Source of the DNA: Legionella genomosp. 1
Lineage (GTDB): Bacteria > Pseudomonadota > Gammaproteobacteria > Legionellales > Legionellaceae
Direction: 5' to 3'
Length of the DNA stretch: 5,262 nt
Assembly: GCA_945901145.1 (NCBI GenBank)
Contig: CAMDJY010000122.1
Location: forward strand, 1-5,262
The position numbers and the translations under genes were made by a program. Shown in pieces: positions 1 to 5,262 of the stretch. The notes under the pieces are model-generated. The model was not told the DNA's origin and did not search any database. It saw only the letters and a list, made by a program, of their open reading frames with translations. Positions within the stretch are counted from its first letter, which is position 1, and every line of letters begins with the position of its first letter.

Positions 1-565
1 TAATTAAATTCCCATAGCCGCTTAATCCATTTCCTGCATAAGCAATCACACCAGCTGCGGCTGCGTGCACTTTATCACCTTTTTTACCTGTGATATCAAT
101 ACCTTTTCTACCTAACTGCGGCGCAAAACCAGAAGCAATGGTTCCTCGAATCGGCCAATACCAACGACGATGATTTTGAGGAAGTCTTATAGGAACAGGT
201 AACATCGATGGTGATTGATATTCATGCGGGACAAAAGATCCTTCCGGTGGTTGGCGTGAAGCTAAATAAACAGGAGGCATCGTTCGCGGTTGTACTGATT
301 GTATCATCGGTTTTAAATACAAAACTTGTCCAACATGCAACGTATAAGGGGGCTTAAGACGATTCATTGATGCTAAAGTTTGATAATCTTGATCAAAACG
401 AAACGCAATTGCATACAAAGTATCATGAGGGCGAACCACATATTTAGATGCGGCTTTATATTCTGTGGTTGCACTCATTGCATCAATGACGGGAGCTAAC
501 CCCAAACGATCCTCACACGCGCTTAGCAATAAACAACAGATTAAAAATAAATGATTACGATGCAT
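1..565 (-). CDS. nlpD: NlpD-type lipoprotein with LysM and LytM (M23) domains, 3' end cut by window
   Basis: The gene is open from its start to the left window edge, giving 188 residues and lacking the C-terminus. The N-terminus is a lipoprotein signal: hydrophobic residues 6-14, then lipobox LSAC with Cys17 and Glu at +2, which suggests outer-membrane sorting. A LysM peptidoglycan-binding domain spans about 42-86 (YVVRPHDTLYAIA at its start, LHVGQVLYL at its end). A linker rich in Pro and Gln follows, then a LytM/M23 domain begins at about 137 (WPIRGTIASGF, RKGIDITGKKGD, GNGLSGYGN). In active M23 enzymes the motif is HxGxD; here the His position is Arg153. This degeneracy is typical of NlpD, which in E. 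coli activates the amidase AmiC for septal peptidoglycan splitting rather than cutting itself. Start choice: ATG at 565 has GGTGA five bases upstream. ATG at 571 (overlapping the previous stop as TGATG) and ATG at 577 are alternatives. It is the last visible gene of the surE operon, and rpoS commonly follows it in relatives. Confidence 0.92.
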   Translation of the reverse strand, partial: MHRNHLFLICCLLLSACEDRLGLAPVIDAMSATTEYKAASKYVVRPHDTLYAIAFRFDQDYQTLASMNRLKPPYTLHVGQVLYLKPMIQSVQPRTMPPVYLASRQPPEGSFVPHEYQSPSMLPVPIRLPQNHRRWYWPIRGTIASGFAPQLGRKGIDITGKKGDKVHAAAAGVIAYAGNGLSGYGNLI

Positions 566-570
566 GGGCA

Positions 571-1152
571 TCACCATTTGATTGCAATATAAATGACAAC
601 AAGCAGCGCTAAAACGACCCAACCAATGGCGTCAATAAACTTGCGAATTTTTTTCTCAAGACCTTCTCCTCCAAAAAACAGCACACTTGAAACCAAAAAA
701 AATCGCAATCCGCGTCCTAAAAAAGAGCCAATCACAAAAGGAAAAATAAATGACATATGCAGCGCCCCCGCTGTCAATGTAAATAGCTTATAAGGAAAAG
801 GAGAAAAACCCGCAAGAATCACCATCAACAGACCTGATTGATCAAACCATTGCCGTATATGTTCATAACTCACTGCATAGGATGAATTTAAAATATAAGG
901 CTCGATCATATCCATACAAAAATAACCGATGAGATACCCAAAAATCCCGCCAATAACAGAAAATAATGTCACTATCCATGCATAGTGCCAAGCCCGCTTG
1001 GGCGCGGCAAGCCCCATACTGATCAGCATCACATCAGGTGGAATAGGAAAAAAAGATGATTCAGCAAAAGAAACACCAGCCAAATAATAACGCGCATGCG
1101 GATGAGCTGACCAATTCATCATTTGATTATAAATTCGCGTAAATAATTTCAT
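571..1152 (-). CDS. yqaA: YqaA family inner-membrane protein (DedA/VTT-like)
   Basis: This 193-residue polytopic membrane protein has the YqaA/DedA-like signature. Glu31 is followed by FFPIPPDVML (34-43), a re-entrant-type segment. A glycine-rich helix with GGIFGYLIGY lies at 68-77. The second conserved segment is GFSPFPYKLFTLTAGAL (115-131), then GSFLGRGLRFF (142-152). A C-terminal membrane helix covers about 175-192. DedA/VTT relatives are membrane transporters or flippases needed for envelope homeostasis; the exact role of YqaA is not known to me, so no substrate is claimed. It starts 4 nt after the surE stop, and its ribosome binding site (GGAG) sits inside the last surE codons, implying translational coupling. 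Its stop touches the nlpD start region. Length and motifs are normal for the family. Confidence 0.88.
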   Translation of the reverse strand: MKLFTRIYNQMMNWSAHPHARYYLAGVSFAESSFFPIPPDVMLISMGLAAPKRAWHYAWIVTLFSVIGGIFGYLIGYFCMDMIEPYILNSSYAVSYEHIRQWFDQSGLLMVILAGFSPFPYKLFTLTAGALHMSFIFPFVIGSFLGRGLRFFLVSSVLFFGGEGLEKKIRKFIDAIGWVVLALLVVIYIAIKW

Positions 1153-1156
1153 TACC

Positions 1157-1915
1157 TTACTCCAAATTCAAGCTGCCAACGCTCCATGATGCCAGATGAT
1201 CAAACATTTTGTAATGCGTCATATCTAGATGTAAAGGGGTCATAGAAACATAGCCACAAGAAACTGCATGAAAATCAGTGCCAGGGCCGGCATCTGCCTC
1301 TGGGCCCGGCAAACCCACCCAGTACATAGGACGTCCACGAGGATCCTCGGTTTTTACCATGGCTTCTGCACTGTGACGCGTCCCAAGCCGTGTTATTTGT
1401 ATGCCTTTAATTGCATCCATCGGCAAGTCTGGAACATTAACATTTAAAATCGTTTGCGAAGGTAAAGGATTTTTTTGTAATTTTAAAGCTAACTGGCACG
1501 CAATGGTTGCTGCCGATTCATAATGCTTACACTCAGACCCAACCAAAGAGACTGCGATTGAAGATAATCCTAAATTACGACCCTCCATCGCTGCAGCAAC
1601 TGTCCCCGAATAGAGCACATCATCTCCTAGATTCGCGCCCTCATTAATTCCAGAAATGACCATATCAAAAGGTGATTCAAAAAAACCTGTGAGAGCCAAA
1701 TGCACACAATCTGTAGGCGTACCCTCGACACTATAAAAACCATCTTCCAATTGGCGCAGACGAATTGGTTTTGACAAAGTGAGAGAATTACTTGCACCAC
1801 TGCGATTTCGATCTGGCGCAATGACTTCCAAGCTAGCAATGTGCTTCAGGCTATCCACCAAAATACGAATGCCGGGCGCTAACACACCATCGTCGTTACT
1901 CACTAAAATTCTCAT
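1157..1915 (-). CDS. surE: 5'/3'-nucleotidase SurE
   Basis: SurE is a cytoplasmic metal-dependent phosphatase acting on nucleoside 5'- and 3'-monophosphates, and on short polyphosphate in E. coli. It is linked to stationary-phase survival. The 252-residue length is normal. The N-terminal motif [16 protein letters not shown] carries metal ligands Asp8 and Asp9. Ser39 lies in [12 protein letters not shown], and Asn91 in [18 protein letters not shown] (88-105), followed by AAAMEGR; these match the known four-ligand metal site. The C-terminus has the usual [15 protein letters not shown]. The start is well supported: GGAG lies five bases upstream, within the end of the preceding lipoprotein gene, whose stop is separated from this ATG by a single base. 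All family residues I can check are present, so it should be active. The pcm gene that follows surE in E. coli is replaced here by yqaA. Confidence 0.97.
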   Translation of the reverse strand: MRILVSNDDGVLAPGIRILVDSLKHIASLEVIAPDRNRSGASNSLTLSKPIRLRQLEDGFYSVEGTPTDCVHLALTGFFESPFDMVISGINEGANLGDDVLYSGTVAAAMEGRNLGLSSIAVSLVGSECKHYESAATIACQLALKLQKNPLPSQTILNVNVPDLPMDAIKGIQITRLGTRHSAEAMVKTEDPRGRPMYWVGLPGPEADAGPGTDFHAVSCGYVSMTPLHLDMTHYKMFDHLASWSVGSLNLE

Positions 1916-1916
1916 A

Positions 1917-2306
1917 TCAACTCCGTGGTGATCTTAACCATTTCACCACAAATAAACGCTCATCTATTTGCTGGCTAATATCACTCAGTGCTTGCTTTAA
2001 TTCAATTTTTTTGGGATTTTTTTGCAATTTTTCTAGTAATTCACTTTTAGACGCTTGCAAAGCCAAAATTTCTTGACCATAAGCTTGTTGGTCCATACTC
2101 AAAGCATAAGTCAGTTGATTGATTCTCAAAGCAACTTTTTTGAGTTCATCACAAGACACATCTGCAGGCGCTTGCAGAGGACAACGCAGAAGTGCTTGTT
2201 TCAATTCTTCAGGGTGATGGGTATAAAAATTTGTATCATGTTTTGAACAAGATAAAAGCATTAAAACTGTAATAAGCATCATAAACAATCTAACATTTTT
2301 TTTCAT
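1917..2306 (-). CDS. Small lipoprotein with N-terminal EexN-like pattern and helical C-terminus, function unknown
   Basis: This encodes 129 residues. Two lysines, a hydrophobic stretch (6-18) and lipobox LLSC place the lipidated cysteine at 20; Ser at +2 favours the outer membrane. The mature part opens with [16 protein letters not shown] (27-42), then Cys52. This spacing (aromatic, HPEE, Leu, first Cys, about ten residues, second Cys) resembles EexN-type entry-exclusion lipoproteins, and Cys42-Cys52 could form a disulfide. The rest (about 53-120) is charged, heptad-like and probably a long helix or coiled coil, with RINQL early and a WLRSPRS tail. The start is clear: AGAGGTG lies a few bases upstream and no better ATG exists. 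It heads the surE-yqaA-nlpD operon and ends 1 nt before surE. The EexN resemblance is by eye and rests on a short segment, and no function should be transferred. It could equally be a lineage-specific envelope lipoprotein. Confidence 0.82.
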   Translation of the reverse strand: MKKNVRLFMMLITVLMLLSCSKHDTNFYTHHPEELKQALLRCPLQAPADVSCDELKKVALRINQLTYALSMDQQAYGQEILALQASKSELLEKLQKNPKKIELKQALSDISQQIDERLFVVKWLRSPRS

Positions 2307-2332
2307 GCATCACCTCTTATTAATGGCAAGAA

Positions 2333-2341
2333 AGTATATCA
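2333..2341 (-). promoter_or_regulatory. Candidate extended -10 promoter for the lipoprotein-surE-yqaA-nlpD operon
   Basis: Read on the minus strand this is TGATATACT, an extended -10 element (TGN followed by TATACT, 5 of 6 to the sigma-70 consensus). Transcription would start near 2326, giving a leader of about 20 nt that still contains the AGAGGTG ribosome binding site. There is no good -35 at normal spacing, as expected for extended -10 promoters. A short perfect inverted repeat, GTAT-ATC-ATAC (2334-2344), overlaps it. Confidence 0.4.
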
Positions 2342-2351
2342 TACGTTTACC

Positions 2352-2380
2352 TTGAATATCGAAGAGAAATTCGGTATCGT
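2352..2380 (+). promoter_or_regulatory. Candidate sigma-70 promoter for the malic enzyme gene
   Basis: TTGAAT (2352-2357) and TATCGT (2375-2380) are separated by 17 bases, each matching 4 of 6 consensus positions. The predicted start is near 2387, about 28 nt before the ATG. It is weak by sequence but is the best spaced pair I find upstream of the gene. It lies over the dyad at 2352-2383. Confidence 0.3.
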
Positions 2381-2383
2381 CAA
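2355..2383 (-). promoter_or_regulatory. Second candidate minus-strand promoter, overlapping the plus-strand one
   Basis: On the minus strand TTGACG (2383-2378, 5 of 6) is followed after 17 bases by GATATT (2360-2355, 4 of 6). The predicted start is near 2348, about 40 nt before the lipoprotein ATG. It shares the same bases as the candidate plus-strand promoter, so both could not be occupied at once. The extended -10 at 2333-2341 is an alternative for the same operon. Confidence 0.28.
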
Positions 2384-2414
2384 TGAAATACTTATCTAAT
2401 AAAAAAAACCCATT

Positions 2415-4115
2415 ATGCTCGATTTTAAAATAATACGTGACGCAAAAACTCATCAACGCTTCCTAGAAACCTCTATTTCTGGAAAAGATTTACTCACCAC
2501 ACCACAACTTAATAAAGGCACTGCATTTACCAGGCAAGAACGTATCGAATTCGGTTTATTAGGTAAATTACCCTATCGCGTGGAAACACTGGATGAACAA
2601 GTCAACCGCGCCTATCTTCAGTACAAAACTTATCAAAACGCGCTACATCAAAATATTTATCTCAATAATTTACACGATAAAAATCAAACAATTTTTTATC
2701 GTTTAGTGAGTCTGCATCTCAACGACATGTTGCCTATTATTTACACCCCAATTGTTGGTTTAGCCGTCAAAGACTTCAGTCGCGAATATCGTCAACCACG
2801 TGGGCTTTATATTTCATATGAGGATCGACATCATCTCGATAAAATTTTTCAAAATCGTTCCAACCCGGATATTGATTTAATTGTCATTACCGACGGCGAA
2901 GGTGTTTTAGGTATTGGTGACCAAGGCATCGGCGGCATGGATATTCCCGTTGCAAAATCAATGGTTTACAGCTTGTGTGGCGGCATTGATCCTACACGCA
3001 CACTACCGATTTTTCTCGATGTAGGCACGAATAATCAAACGCTACTCAATGATCCTTTATATTTAGGCTTGCAAAAACCAAGAATCCCAAGAGAAGATTA
3101 TGATAAGTTTATTGAACAAATCACCCACACAATTCAAAAAAAATTCCCGAATACTTTTCTGCATTGGGAAGATTTTGGACGTGACAATGCCAGACGTATT
3201 TTAGATCGATACGCTGACCAGATGTGTACGTTTAACGATGATATTCAAGGCACTGGCGCCGTCACTTTAGCAGCGCTTTTAGCTGCAGCTGATGTCACAA
3301 AACAACCACTTAAAAACCACCGAATTGTTATTTTCGGCGCAGGAACAGCTGGAACTGGCATTGCTGATCAAATTGTCGATGCCATGGTGCAACAAGGATT
3401 AAATCAACAAGAAGCATATCAGCAATTCTGGCTGGTTGACCGTCAAGGTTTACTCATTGAACATGACCCAGATTTAACTACTGCACAAATTCCATACGCA
3501 AGGCCCGCTCATGAGTTTGCCAATGACAAAATTCCTTCACTCTTAGAGACCGTAGAACAGGTTAAACCAACGATATTAATCGGGTGCTCAGCCCAAACCG
3601 GCGCATTCACCCAAAAAATTATAGAAGCTATGGCTGCCCAGTGTCCACGCCCTATTATTTTTCCATTATCTAATCCTGACGAAAAATGTGAAGCAACGCC
3701 TCATGATCTATTAGCATGGACGCATGGACAAGCACTGATCGCCACAGGCACAGCTTTCCCAATGACCACCTATGAGCATCAAACCTTTCATATTGCACAA
3801 TGTAATAATGCGCTGGTTTTTCCAGGCATCGGACTGGGTATTTTAGCTGTGCGTGCCAAACGCTTATCTAAAAAAATGATTTGGTCAGCTGCAGAGGCAT
3901 TAAGCAAACTATCTCCGAGTAAAACAGACCACCGTTTGCCGTTATTACCGTCGATTAATGATGCTCACGAGATCTCTAAATCTATTGCAAAATCAGTTGC
4001 AGAAGCTGCGCTCGCTGAAGGACTTGCCCAACATCATCCAGATCAAGAGCTCGCAGATCTGATCAATTCAATTTTTTGGGAGCCTCAATATTTACCGTTT
4101 CGCAAAAAGATCTAA
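2415..4115 (+). CDS. maeA: NAD-dependent malic enzyme (oxaloacetate-decarboxylating), with a malolactic-like substrate motif
   Basis: It should convert malate to pyruvate and CO2 with reduction of NAD. The 566 residues equal the large single-polypeptide class of E. coli MaeA. Seen: NKGTAF at 33-38; general acid Tyr110 in IIYTPIVG; general base Lys181 in IPVAKSMVY; metal ligands Glu252 and Asp253 (HWEDFGRDNA) and Asp276 (FNDDIQGT); nucleotide fold GAGTAG (308-313), with Asp342 after the second strand in WLVDRQGLL; malate-binding Asn420 (PLSNP) and Asn465 (QCNNALVFPG). Odd: the Arg of the usual GERILGLGD motif (human ME2 Arg165) is Gly163 here (GEGVLGIGD), as in malolactic enzymes. The C-terminal half (HWEDFGR, PTILIG, GAFT, PIIFPLSNP) also reads like those enzymes. 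Start: an in-frame stop at 2400-2402 excludes a longer form; no Shine-Dalgarno is visible. It diverges from the lipoprotein gene and converges on cvpA with a 4-nt overlap. Malic enzyme is the best call; malolactic activity is possible but less likely, since YTP is malic-like. Confidence 0.93.
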   Translation: MLDFKIIRDAKTHQRFLETSISGKDLLTTPQLNKGTAFTRQERIEFGLLGKLPYRVETLDEQVNRAYLQYKTYQNALHQNIYLNNLHDKNQTIFYRLVSLHLNDMLPIIYTPIVGLAVKDFSREYRQPRGLYISYEDRHHLDKIFQNRSNPDIDLIVITDGEGVLGIGDQGIGGMDIPVAKSMVYSLCGGIDPTRTLPIFLDVGTNNQTLLNDPLYLGLQKPRIPREDYDKFIEQITHTIQKKFPNTFLHWEDFGRDNARRILDRYADQMCTFNDDIQGTGAVTLAALLAAADVTKQPLKNHRIVIFGAGTAGTGIADQIVDAMVQQGLNQQEAYQQFWLVDRQGLLIEHDPDLTTAQIPYARPAHEFANDKIPSLLETVEQVKPTILIGCSAQTGAFTQKIIEAMAAQCPRPIIFPLSNPDEKCEATPHDLLAWTHGQALIATGTAFPMTTYEHQTFHIAQCNNALVFPGIGLGILAVRAKRLSKKMIWSAAEALSKLSPSKTDHRLPLLPSINDAHEISKSIAKSVAEAALAEGLAQHHPDQELADLINSIFWEPQYLPFRKKI

Positions 4116-4627
4116 ATTGACTGAATGTCTGGATCATGAAGCTTTGCCTGATGAATAAAATCAGGCATAAGTGCTGTTAACCAACGAACCAATGGCGTAA
4201 ATTCTCCGTAAAGAACGGATTTTCTTACATATTCTTTCTGATTTACCGAAGTCATATTCATCACCACAATCACCAGGGCAACTATAAAAATACCGCGGAC
4301 AACACCAAATATCATCCCTAAAAGACGATCAGTACCACTTAATCCGGAACGCTGCATGATCAAACTTAAGCATACATTCACCAAGCCACCAGCCAACAAT
4401 GTTGCAAATAAAATAATTACAAAACCAACAACAGTTTGTACTGAATGATCATCGATATACGGTTTCAACCATGGGCTCAGCAGATCTGAATAAGATAATC
4501 CCAGCCATATCGCCAGCCCCCAGACACCAAGAGAAATCAGCTCTTTAGAAAATCCTCGAAATAAGCCAGTTAAAGCTGACAAACCAATAACACCCAGAAT
4601 GACATTATCAACCATATGCAAAATCAT
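4112..4627 (-). CDS. cvpA: CvpA family membrane protein
   Basis: This 171-residue inner-membrane protein has about four hydrophobic segments (roughly 7-22, 33-46, 64-90 and 103-124). Family marks are GLFRGFSKELISL (21-33) and LSGTDRLLGMIFGVVRG (96-112), the conserved DRLLG..FG..RG loop. CvpA was named for its requirement in colicin V production and is needed for envelope stress tolerance in several enterics; its molecular function is unsettled. It starts 1 nt after the dedD stop, with GTGAG upstream as a weak ribosome binding site, so it is coupled to dedD. Met5 is a poorer alternative start. In most gammaproteobacteria purF follows, but here the 3' end overlaps the convergent malic enzyme gene by 4 nt. 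The tail after about 150 is hydrophilic and probably cytoplasmic. Confidence 0.93.
   Translation of the reverse strand: MILHMVDNVILGVIGLSALTGLFRGFSKELISLGVWGLAIWLGLSYSDLLSPWLKPYIDDHSVQTVVGFVIILFATLLAGGLVNVCLSLIMQRSGLSGTDRLLGMIFGVVRGIFIVALVIVVMNMTSVNQKEYVRKSVLYGEFTPLVRWLTALMPDFIHQAKLHDPDIQSI
4145..4167. repeat. Perfect inverted repeat (8-bp stem, 7-nt loop) within the 3' end of cvpA
   Basis: TGCCTGAT (4145-4152) and ATCAGGCA (4160-4167) flank the loop GAATAAA. It begins 30 nt after the malic enzyme stop and lies inside cvpA coding sequence. In the malic enzyme transcript it would form a stem of four G-C and four A-U pairs. No T-run follows on either strand, so it is not a classical Rho-independent terminator. 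It may protect or define the 3' end of the malic enzyme mRNA, or be chance within a coding region. Confidence 0.4.
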
Positions 4628-4628
4628 A

Positions 4629-5255
4629 TTAACTCACTTGATTTTTGATAATAAAACCACTTAATTGCATATTTTTAGCTAATTTTTTTTGGAGCATTTG
4701 CGCGTCATTTCGCTGCGTCAACTGCCCGCCCACAACAACTTTATAGAGATCACCATATTTCTTGTAATCCGCTTGGTAGCCTTGACTTCGCAAACGTGCA
4801 ACCAATACTTCTGCATTTTTTTGCTGAATAAAAGAAGCCAGCTGAACAACATACGCTCCTTGTAAACCTGGTTGCGTCTTAATTGGGTTAGATTTCACTA
4901 ATTTAACCGGTTGCACCAAAGTTTTAGGTGTTTGTTTGGCAATAGGATTTGGCTTCGCATTTAAGATTTCTACTGGCGTCCCAGGTAATATTGTCACCTT
5001 TGGAATATCCATGGGAATATCCAGGCGCGCAACTTTGACTTCTTCAAAAATTGCTTTTTTTTCAACCACTGAAACCTTAGGGAATATAGGCTTAGGTGGC
5101 AACTTAACAGAAACACTAATATTTTCGGCGAAACGCTGATTCGATTTTTTTATCATCGCTGGAACAAAAATAATCGCAATGGATACAAGAACTAAAACAC
5201 CAGTTACTCGATGTTTAATACGCTCATCTATTGCTATTTTCATGAGTTTCATCAT
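4629..5255 (-). CDS. dedD: DedD-like SPOR-domain cell-division protein
   Basis: This is a 208-residue single-pass inner-membrane protein. A short cytoplasmic N-terminus (DERIKHR) precedes a transmembrane helix at about 18-34 (TGVLVLVSIAIIFVPAMI). A periplasmic linker rich in Pro, Lys and Val covers about 50-130. A SPOR domain covers about 132-205 (AYVVQLASFIQQKNAEVL at its start, LYKVVVGGQ in the middle). SPOR domains bind septal peptidoglycan stripped of stem peptides, and DedD supports constriction at the division site. The RVTGVLVLV...VP pattern matches the DedD N-terminus. Start: ATG at 5255 or 5252 are both possible; GGGGGG at the window edge is better spaced for 5252, and Met5 at 5243 is a third choice. 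An out-of-frame TGA at 5254-5252 would let an upstream gene, likely folC, end with an ATGA overlap (inference). It is followed 1 nt later by cvpA. Confidence 0.88.
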   Translation of the reverse strand: MMKLMKIAIDERIKHRVTGVLVLVSIAIIFVPAMIKKSNQRFAENISVSVKLPPKPIFPKVSVVEKKAIFEEVKVARLDIPMDIPKVTILPGTPVEILNAKPNPIAKQTPKTLVQPVKLVKSNPIKTQPGLQGAYVVQLASFIQQKNAEVLVARLRSQGYQADYKKYGDLYKVVVGGQLTQRNDAQMLQKKLAKNMQLSGFIIKNQVS

Positions 5256-5262
5256 TCCCCCC

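Larger units (their letters stand above)
2352..2383. repeat. Imperfect inverted repeat between the divergent genes, possible operator
   Basis: The left arm is TTGA (2352-2355) plus ATATCGAA (2356-2363). The loop is GAGAAA (2364-2369). The right arm is TTCGGTAT (2370-2377), two unpaired bases CG, then TCAA (2380-2383). As DNA the arms match apart from one position and the 2-base bulge; as RNA that position is a U-G wobble. It is centred in the only intergenic region and contains both candidate -35 boxes, so a dimeric regulator bound here could control both directions. No T-run follows on either strand, so it is not a Rho-independent terminator. Confidence 0.5.

Noticed and set aside
140..175. 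Missing His in the NlpD LytM motif as a sign of a decayed gene
   Set aside because: Loss of this His is normal in NlpD, which acts as an amidase activator, and the frame is open to the window edge.
593..793. Plus-strand open frame of 66 codons
   Set aside because: Lies antisense inside yqaA, has low-complexity Lys/Pro/Ser composition, and the opposite strand carries a clear family protein.
1280..1315. GC-rich patch with repeated GGGCC/GGGCCC strings
   Set aside because: Explained by the Gly/Pro/Ala-rich loop of SurE ([12 protein letters not shown]); no stable isolated stem or mobile-element signature.
1627..1839. Minus-strand open frame of 70 codons in another frame of surE
   Set aside because: SurE motifs are intact across this stretch in the main frame, so this is an out-of-frame shadow.
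2055..2246. Plus-strand open frame of 63 codons
   Set aside because: Antisense to the lipoprotein gene, no recognisable motif, and the lipoprotein has a signal peptide and ribosome binding site.
2352..2383. Dyad considered as a Rho-independent terminator or riboswitch
   Set aside because: No T-run on either strand, and the region is too short and too simple for any riboswitch class I recognise.
4936..5139. Plus-strand open frame of 67 codons
   Set aside because: Antisense to the dedD linker; its Gly/Ser/Thr-rich composition mirrors the Pro/Lys/Val-rich linker on the other strand.

Overview
The window is about 5.3 kb of densely packed, moderately AT-rich chromosomal DNA (roughly 40% GC by eye). 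It looks like a gammaproteobacterium. The surE/yqaA/nlpD and dedD/cvpA gene sets, the codon use and the style of the malic enzyme point to the Legionellales (Legionella, Coxiella or Aquicella-like). That placement is inference from gene content and remembered homologues, not a search.

Left block (1-2306, all minus strand, so read right to left). A four-gene operon begins with a small cysteine-containing lipoprotein, followed by surE (nucleotidase), a YqaA/DedA-like membrane protein, and nlpD, which runs off the left edge. Gaps are 1 nt and 4 nt, then an overlap or near-overlap, so the genes are probably co-transcribed and translationally coupled. This is the stationary-phase/cell-envelope neighbourhood that in many gammaproteobacteria continues into rpoS. 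The pcm gene often found after surE is absent.

Middle (2307-2414). This is the only true intergenic region, 108 bp between divergent genes. It holds an imperfect dyad and plausible promoter elements facing both ways. The malic enzyme gene (2415-4115, plus strand) starts here. It encodes an NAD-type malic enzyme of normal length whose catalytic residues are intact, but one malate-binding arginine is replaced by glycine, as in malolactic enzymes.

Right block (4112-5255, minus strand). dedD (SPOR-domain cell-division protein) and cvpA lie 1 nt apart and match the folC-dedD-cvpA-purF order of gammaproteobacteria. However, cvpA is followed by the convergent malic enzyme gene, overlapping by 4 nt, rather than by purF. 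An 8-bp perfect stem lies inside the 3' end of cvpA.

Functionally the window joins envelope and division maintenance (NlpD, DedD, CvpA, YqaA, a lipoprotein) with central metabolism (malic enzyme) and nucleotide salvage (SurE). I see no mobile element, CRISPR array, RNA gene or evident novel system. The points worth a second look are the malic enzyme substitution, the EexN-like lipoprotein at the head of the surE operon, the compact divergent control region and the missing purF.
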